Below the pieces are notes generated by a model that worked only from the letters and a program-made list of their open reading frames with translations, was not told where the DNA came from and did not search any database. A program made the position numbers and the translations under genes. From assembly GCA_032622095.1 (NCBI GenBank), contig CP136069.1, positions 122,010,126 to 122,074,125 on the forward strand: 64,000 nucleotides of DNA, given 5' to 3'. The DNA comes from Siphonodentalium dalli (taxonomy: Eukaryota > Mollusca > Scaphopoda > Gadilida > Siphonodentaliidae). Every line of letters begins with the position of its first letter. Within the stretch, counting starts at the first letter, position 1. Below, piece after piece: positions 57,986-64,000 of the stretch.

Positions 57986-60420
57986 GTAAGTCAGAGATGT
58001 CTCTATAAAAAAAATGACAATAATCTTTCAGATTTTGTATTTATACTGTTGTCTTAAAAAGTCTCCTGTGAATTCCATTTCTGTATTCCTGAAATTCCAA
58101 TTCAATTATTAGTTAACCATATCAGTGCCAAGTTTTTCACACTGTAACCTCTCTGAGCAGATTTTTTCTGGCATTTTGCTCATGCTTAACTTGGCACAGC
58201 AATGTTCTGGGCGCAGTTATTATGAAAAAGGTGGGTACTGTAAATGATTAGTCAAGCAAACTAGGAACTCAGTCCCCCCCAAAGGTTACCAGTAACATGT
58301 CCAGTAGTGATATTCACTTGATCAAATTTACAGAACAGCCAATTTTGAGCATTTGGTTATTGGACCGTACCCAGAGAAGTTTTCTGAAAATGAAGACTAT
58401 GCACATTTTATCCAGCAAATTTTAAAGAATTTATGTTCATTGGAATTCACATTTTGATATATTCTGTTCTGAAATGTCATTCTTGGTGCAAATTGTACGA
58501 TTACTTCTGAAGAATTTTCAGAGAAGAAAGTATAAGGTTCTAAGTAATGTAATCGTACTGTTTCATAAAGTTTGTGGAATGCATAGATTCGATATTCGAT
58601 AGACCTGCGAAAGCCTGCCTCACTGAATGTGACCTGTGACCACCAGATCATATTCACGCTACACACATATGCATATACAAATAAAATACAATGCAGTGTA
58701 TTTTGCAAGAGTTTATTGATGGATTGATCAGTGCAAATAATTCCAAGTATTTCAAGTATAACTTTTAAATTTTGCTGTTGATCACTGAATTTAATGAGAT
58801 AATAAGAGATGTCTGCAACTTTGCAGCCTTGACTGGCGTGAAGGCGATCATAACAGATAATTAATCTTTTTTTTAATGAAACAGAAAACATATATATATA
58901 TAAATAGTCTGAGTCTCTGTCTCTGCAAGTCTGTAACTCATCCATGCATGTGTTCACATTGAAGGCAGTATAATGTCTGAATTAACGTGCGACCATATCA
59001 TTATTTAATTTAACTCCAAAAGCGTCATAATAATTTCTAAGTTTCCCTATCTTAACTTTAGACTACAAGTAATTTGGCGACGGAATAAAAGTATTTTTTG
59101 CAAGGGAGACAACTCGATTGCGTTAACTTGTGAAATTTGCCATGTGTTTGGGTATAGACTGGAGTCTTACAAGCCAGAAATACACACATATTTGCTTAAT
59201 TCTGCTCAATTTCCACAAAAAGAAATGAAGAAATCAATTATGTAACCAATATTCAAAATATAATCAAATCTCCCGATGGATTTCGAATTGAATCAATTCA
59301 GTTGGATGATATCGAATCAAATCGAATCTTGAACCTTCGTCGGAGTCTAGCTGGTGATCTTTGGACATCGAATGTTCATTTGCATAGATATTTTTTTCCT
59401 TAGCTTTTCGCATGGTATCCGCCACCATTAAACACAGAAAACTTAGTCGATGCTACTTTACAATACAAGTATTGATTAATAATGTTGCATTTGCTGCAGT
59501 TTACAGGTATTTACATCATGTTTAAATATCCGACAGTAAAATATTTCCCCCTTTTGGAGACTCAAGCTATGTCAACAATGCCACGTGGTTAGCTTTCCCG
59601 CCAAACCTTTTCCACCAAAAGCATTGCCAATAATGTTGCTGCATTTTGTGCCTGTTTAGCGTTGGGTATAACGATTCGACGGTGGTAAGCCCTATCTTCA
59701 CTCCTTAGCAACTTCAACCTATGTCAACAATGCCACATTGTCATTTTTTCCCATCTTTCCGTGTAGTTTAGAACTTGTAGTAATAGTGTTGAATTTGCAG
59801 CAGTTTAGTGTCAGGTACATACATACAGATCTGCCGTGGTTGTAACTTTACCCTTTTTGGGCCTCAATCCATGTAAACAATACCACATGGCCAGCTTTCC
59901 TGCCAAACGGTTTGTAGCTAATGTTAGAAAATTTCATGGCACAACAAATTATTATTTCAATGACTATTTCATCGGATTATTTACCATGCATGTAGTAACA
60001 AAAATGATCAGTTCTACTGAGATTCTCGGCATTCAATAAGTTGTCAATCAAAAGCTCTTTATTGCTGTTTTCAATAACCTGCCAGTTAAGCAGTATTAAA
60101 TAATTAGTTGCTCAAATTGGAAATTACGCATTGTGTCGTTTACAAGGTTTTAGTTCATTAACTTGAGGTCAAAGAAACACACTCTATTTCAATTTGAGTT
60201 CTGTACGAAGCTTCAATGTTCCTGGTTCTTGTCTCAGGTGCAAGGAAATGGCTTCTTTTCATTGACAACAATAAAAATTTTCTCCCAACGTGGTGAACCA
60301 TGGTGACTCCATCGTTTGTGTGTTTTCCAATAAGGCTCCATTTATTTCCCCTTAGCCAAAACCCTGCTGATAGATTTATTATTCTTATTAATATTCACTT
60401 ATTATTTACCAACCTTTCAG
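57986..60420. other. Intron DNA with a degenerate triplicated block
   Basis: Between about 59480 and 59930 three diverged units contain 'caacctatgtcaacaatgcc', 'gctttcc(c/t)gccaaac' and 'ttgc(t)gcagttta'. No coding sequence is supported. Confidence 0.45.
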
Positions 60421-60579
60421 ATAATTGATATTGGTGACAATACTATTGTTCCCGATGACTTCACAGAGACTGAGCTCAAAACTGGCATGTGGTGGCGCCA
60501 TCTGGTGGCTGGTGGTACAGCCGGTGCTGTTTCCAGGACATGTACTGCTCCATTAGACAGACTTAAAGTTCTATTACAG
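60421..60579 (+). CDS. SCaMC: SCaMC exon 5 (linker and first carrier helix)
   Basis: The acceptor cctttcag leads into 53 codons in phase 0: [20 protein letters not shown], then [20 protein letters not shown] and [15 protein letters not shown] and PDDFTE match the amphipathic linker region of SCaMCs. [11 protein letters not shown] is the start of the first transmembrane helix, and PLDRLK is the mitochondrial-carrier signature (Px[DE]xx[KR]). The donor is GTAATT after CAG at 60579. Confidence 0.96.
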
Positions 60580-61254
60580 GTAATTCTTTAGCCATATATA
60601 TTGTAGGCTGTCAAGTGAAATCCTTGAAAAATCATTAAATTTGATCATGATCAAAGTTTATGAACCCTATTTTAAAGCTTAGATACTACTTGCCGTTGAG
60701 CTCAACAAACATTAACCAGCACAGGAACCTATTTCGCTAGCGTAATCTCTAACCCAAAGTGGTTTTGTTATAATTGAAATTTACATTGAAAATAAGTGCC
60801 GTATAGAGCCGTGTTTAAGCCCATGGAGTTCATGTTTTTTTAATCTAAAAAAAGTATAAGTGAACCTAAATGAGGACACGTCCTCCTAAATGTTTATGAC
60901 ACTACAGAAGTCCGACATTTTGATAAAGAAACTGTATTTTTCATTTATTTTCTTTCGGGTTTGAGCTGAGAAAGTTCCATTCTGAAACCAGAAAATTGGC
61001 TCAATATGGTTTAGTGGTCATATATTTGGTATGGTCATATATTTGGTAAATATATTATAATACCACATGAAAAAAAACAAATATGACTTAGAAAAACACA
61101 GCGGAAATCCAGCTTACACAGTATAGGTACCCGGTATTTGTAACATGTAGCAGTGGTCACTTAAAAGTTAGTATATAATTGTCATCTTGTGTTTATTTTA
61201 AAACAAAAATTAAATTAAACACCAATATAATAACAATTATTTGATCACCCAATG

Positions 61255-62069
61255 TAGGGGTGCGAGATATCACCGGTGTATCGCGAATCAGAGTTCTACG
61301 ATACACGCACCGGTTCCATAGCCAAAAAATCGCTCATCGCGATACACAATTTTGTTTATCTATTATCCATTATTCGTTCTTTTAAATTGCTATATTCACG
61401 GTGGAGAATAAGAATTAAATACAACGGCACGCAAAGAAGCGTCATTCTACTTCAAAGCGCCGATTAAATAGGTCAGCCACCTGTTCGTCGGTCATGCGCG
61501 TGGGCGTTGTTGTTTTTGTGTAAAGATTGATATACCATTGTCACCGTTGGCACACAGAAGAGTTCGTTCATAGAAATGATGTCGCCAAAAGGCTCAAAAT
61601 GTACATCATGTTAATCATTTGTCGTTCATCGGACTTGAACTGCATATTAGATAATTAAATCATTCCCGTTAACAGTCACCGATACCCAATTGACATAAAC
61701 GTGTCTCATCGCAAGACTCGTAGTAAACCGCGTCAATACAGACAGCGTTCCGAACTTCCGACGTGGTATTTTTGGATTACTCATCCTGGACTGTAATTAA
61801 ATGAATTAAACAACAAACGTGGTATGTTTTTGTACTTGTCGTGTAATCCCATACGACCTTGGCCTTAAATAAAACATTCCAATGAACTGAAGTAGCTGGT
61901 ATTGAAGGATTAATCAAATTAATTAACTATTAAATAATGACTATGATTGAATATATGTTTTTTTTCAACCAATTCATGAATTCCATATGAAGGGCTGCAT
62001 CCAGAAATACTAGGGTATCGTATCTAGATACGTATTGTATCGCGACACTGGGCATACCTCCCACCCCTA
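61255..62069. mobile_element. 815-bp non-autonomous hAT element with an 8-bp target duplication
   Basis: The left end TAGGGGTGCGAGATATC and the inverted right end TAGGGGTGGGAGGTATGC are hAT-like. ACCCAATG is duplicated exactly on both sides (61247-61254 and 62070-62077). Subterminal 'gtatcgcga' motifs occur at both ends. No transposase is present. Confidence 0.88.
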
Positions 62070-62349
62070 ACCCAATGACTGACCCAACTACAAGAATAAA
62101 CTAGAAAACTGCATTAAATACGTGAGTGTTTTGATCAGACCTTCCAAAAGGTCGTACTTGATAGATTGTGGCCCGGTTTTGAACATCAAACAAATCTCAA
62201 TCATTTAGTAGATGTTTGCCAAAATCACATAATCCCTTTCACTCACAAGTACAGTAACTCCTGCAACAGCCCAGGGACATCCCAGAACAATGACAATATT
62301 TCATAGAACATGTTCACACCTGGAGAAATCTGCTGCATCTTCATTTTAA

Positions 62350-62766
62350 GCCTTTCATAACGGGAGCTTCCTGAATTTTTGCAAAAAACCCTGTGCCAAT
62401 GCATTGGCCTAACAAATTTTCTATTATTTTTTATAATTGTTAAAGAATGTGAGAAAAAATAAAAAACAATGATAAAGCATGTAAGAAATAATGATACAAA
62501 ATGTAAGAATGTAAGAAAAAATTATAATAATTTCGATAAAGAATGTAAGAAAAATTATCAAAAATGATAAAAAATTGTTGAACAATGTAAGAAGATATGA
62601 AAAAAAAATGATAAAATTGTTAAAGAATATAAGAAAATATTGTTGAAGAATGTAAGAAAAATTTATAAAACCTTTGTTAGGCCAATGCATTCTGTTATAT
62701 ATGCGAAGCGACCTATTGGCACAGGGTCTTTAATGTTGCACAGTGCAGCTCCCATCTTGAAAGGGT
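62350..62766. mobile_element. 417-bp piggyBac-like MITE flanked by TTAA
   Basis: The left end GCCTTTCATAACGGGAGCT and inverted right end CCCTTTCAAGATGGGAGCT are flanked by TTAA (62346-62349 and 62767-62770). The interior has expanded with repeats of 'aagaatgtaagaaaaa' (about 62440-62665). The ends match 53577-53834. Confidence 0.78.
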
Positions 62767-62868
62767 TAATATGGAGCCCTTGCACTTGATATACTGATTG
62801 GAAGGTTATATATATATTCTTTACAGTATATTACTGACACTTTTCATAATGTATCATTCAAATTTCAG

Positions 62869-63021
62869 GTACACGGAACCAAAAACAAGGATCTAACTAT
62901 TTCTAAAGGCTTTAAACAGATGATAAAAGAAGGAGGCATAAAATCTCTATGGCGAGGAAACTTCATGAATGTTATAAAAATAGCACCAGAATCAGCTCTT
63001 AAATTCATGGCTTATGAACAG
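62869..63021 (+). CDS. SCaMC: SCaMC exon 6 (end of first carrier repeat)
   Basis: The acceptor aatttcag leads into 51 codons in phase 0: [39 protein letters not shown] and [12 protein letters not shown]. The GIKSLWRGN and NVIKIAPE blocks are the matrix helix and second transmembrane helix of carrier repeat 1 and match the family closely. The human family has GT or GN at the position of the Phe in GNFMN. The donor is GTATTG after CAG at 63021. The following exon is outside the window. Confidence 0.95.
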
Positions 63022-63084
63022 GTATTGTATTCTCCTCCACAACATATTTTTAGTCATTGCAATTCACATTTGATTCTTAGTTTT

Positions 63085-64000
63085 GTATACCCCCATGCCT
63101 GAAGGAAATGGTGGGTATACTGGATTACATACGCCCGATCATCTGTCCACCCATCAGCCCGTCGTCTGTCCATCCAACCGAGCATATATCTCCACCATAT
63201 GTTGTCGGATCTCAATGAAATTTGGTAATGATGTTCACCACTATGAGGACATACAGAGGAGCATTCAATTGTTTTGTTCAGGTTTTCCATTCTAGGGTTA
63301 TTATACCCCCACTTTCGAAGAAAATGGGGGGTATACTGGATTGACTGCGTCTGTCTGTCACACTTTCTCCCTCTGTGTCGTGCCGTCCGTCCGTTCATCC
63401 GTCCGACCTCATAACTCGAACAACTATGAACTGATTTCAATAATTTTTGTATGCAATCTCCTTAGGACCGCCTCTCCGCATGATGCTAATTGCGGTGCGG
63501 TCCGACTTTCTTTTTTTAAGTTACGCCTTACTTTTCGACTTATTTTGACTTAGAAAATTCTGTCCGACTTAATAACTTTAACAAATATGAACCAATTTCA
63601 ATAATTTTTGGTATACATGCTTCTCACAACACCCTCTCTACATGATGCGGGTTGGCTCGGACTGTTTTTCCTAACATTACACTTCATTTTCGACTTATTT
63701 TGACTTAGAAAATTTTGGGATTTTATTTTTGTGGATATTTTTTTCCCTGGAGTTGTGTGCATTCTTAGCAGAAGTTTGGTTTGACTGACGAAACACTCGA
63801 CAAAAGCCATCTTAGATGTTAAGATTGCGTTTCGTTTTCTACCCTTTTTTGGGTTTCTGCAATATGAACCAATTTGAATATTTTTTTCTGTACAAGCTTC
63901 TTGCGACACCATATTGATATTATTAATCCAAATTTTTCTTTAAAGTTAAAAATCTTTTTTGTTGGGTTTACGGATAATGCGGGTTGAATTTGCCACGGTA
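63085..64000 (+). repeat. Tandem repeats of the 'mollusc-type' ataactc family, running to the window edge
   Basis: Two heads, gtatacccccatgcctgaag (about 63087) and tataccccca..gggggtata (about 63301), are about 213 bp apart. Units of about 160-190 bp follow with 'gacctcataactcgaacaac', 'tgatttcaataatttttg(g)tat' and 'catgatgc'. Later units near 63563 and 63860 are more diverged. Confidence 0.7.

Larger units (their letters stand above)
24797..63021 (+). other. SCaMC: SCaMC-type calcium-regulated mitochondrial ATP-Mg/Pi carrier gene (partial, continues past the right edge)
   Basis: The gene span holds two alternative first coding exons and five shared exons, detailed separately. The assembled exons give four EF-hand segments, the HST-IDIG linker and the first of three carrier repeats. 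Order, spacing and residues match the SLC25A23/24/25 family, whose members exchange ATP-Mg for phosphate across the mitochondrial inner membrane when cytosolic calcium binds the N-terminal domain. Exon phases agree at each junction: 0, 0, 1, 2, 0, 0. Introns are large (up to about 24 kb) and loaded with transposons. Two carrier repeats and the C-terminus lie beyond the window. Which vertebrate paralogue it is closest to cannot be decided here. Confidence 0.95.

Noticed and set aside
58397-58957. A 186-codon ORF on the minus strand
   Set aside because: No family motif, biased to AT-rich codons, and inside an SCaMC intron; consistent with chance.

Overview
This window is animal nuclear DNA: AT-rich, intron-dominated and crowded with transposons. 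The best guess is a mollusc or a related lophotrochozoan. That guess rests on the type of repeats (several tandem families carrying a 'ggccataactc'-like core, a Helitron-like element with about five 161-bp core repeats, many short TIR elements) and on a typical metazoan split gene. No operons, bacterial genes or CRISPR arrays are present. Species cannot be fixed from the sequence alone. 

One host gene is clearly recognisable, on the plus strand from about 24.7 kb to beyond the right edge. It encodes a calcium-binding mitochondrial ATP-Mg/phosphate carrier (SCaMC; SLC25A23/24/25 family). Two alternative first coding exons (24797-24961 and 31413-31583) each encode a version of EF-hand 1 and end in phase 0. 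The shared exons follow: 49268-49394 (EF-hand 2 and the start of EF-hand 3), 49767-49854 (EF-hand 3), 57874-57985 (EF-hand 4 and linker), 60421-60579 (linker and first carrier helix with PLDRLK) and 62869-63021 (end of the first carrier repeat). All junctions have GT/AG sites and compatible phases. The remaining two carrier repeats lie outside the window. 

The left end (1 to about 4.2 kb, minus strand) is a young, apparently intact non-LTR retrotransposon. A coiled-coil/RRM-like ORF1 and an endonuclease-reverse transcriptase ORF2 lie in the same frame, separated only by one TAG. Two decayed LINE fragments sit at about 5.0-5.4 kb and 31.8-32.7 kb. 

The rest is introns and upstream DNA filled with elements whose ends could be set by eye: a 4.47-kb pogo/Tigger-like transposon with a broken transposase and a nested relative (39900-44370); a 400-bp relative (55436-55835) nested in a PIF/Harbinger-like element (55134-56783); two hAT elements with perfect 8-bp target-site duplications (46886-47972 and 61255-62069); two TTAA-flanked piggyBac-like MITEs (53577-53834 and 62350-62766); a 1.86-kb element with a repeated GTTACGTGTGTGAC motif (35887-37747); a 475-bp element with eight CCTAGG sites (33000-33474); a foldback element (45942-46808); a 211-bp near-perfect palindrome (48426-48636); and a 3.2-kb, 75-bp-unit minisatellite inside an SCaMC intron (49965-53124). 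The strongest candidates for new biology are the single-TAG LINE layout, the alternative EF-hand 1 exons, and the TIR elements with iterated internal motifs.
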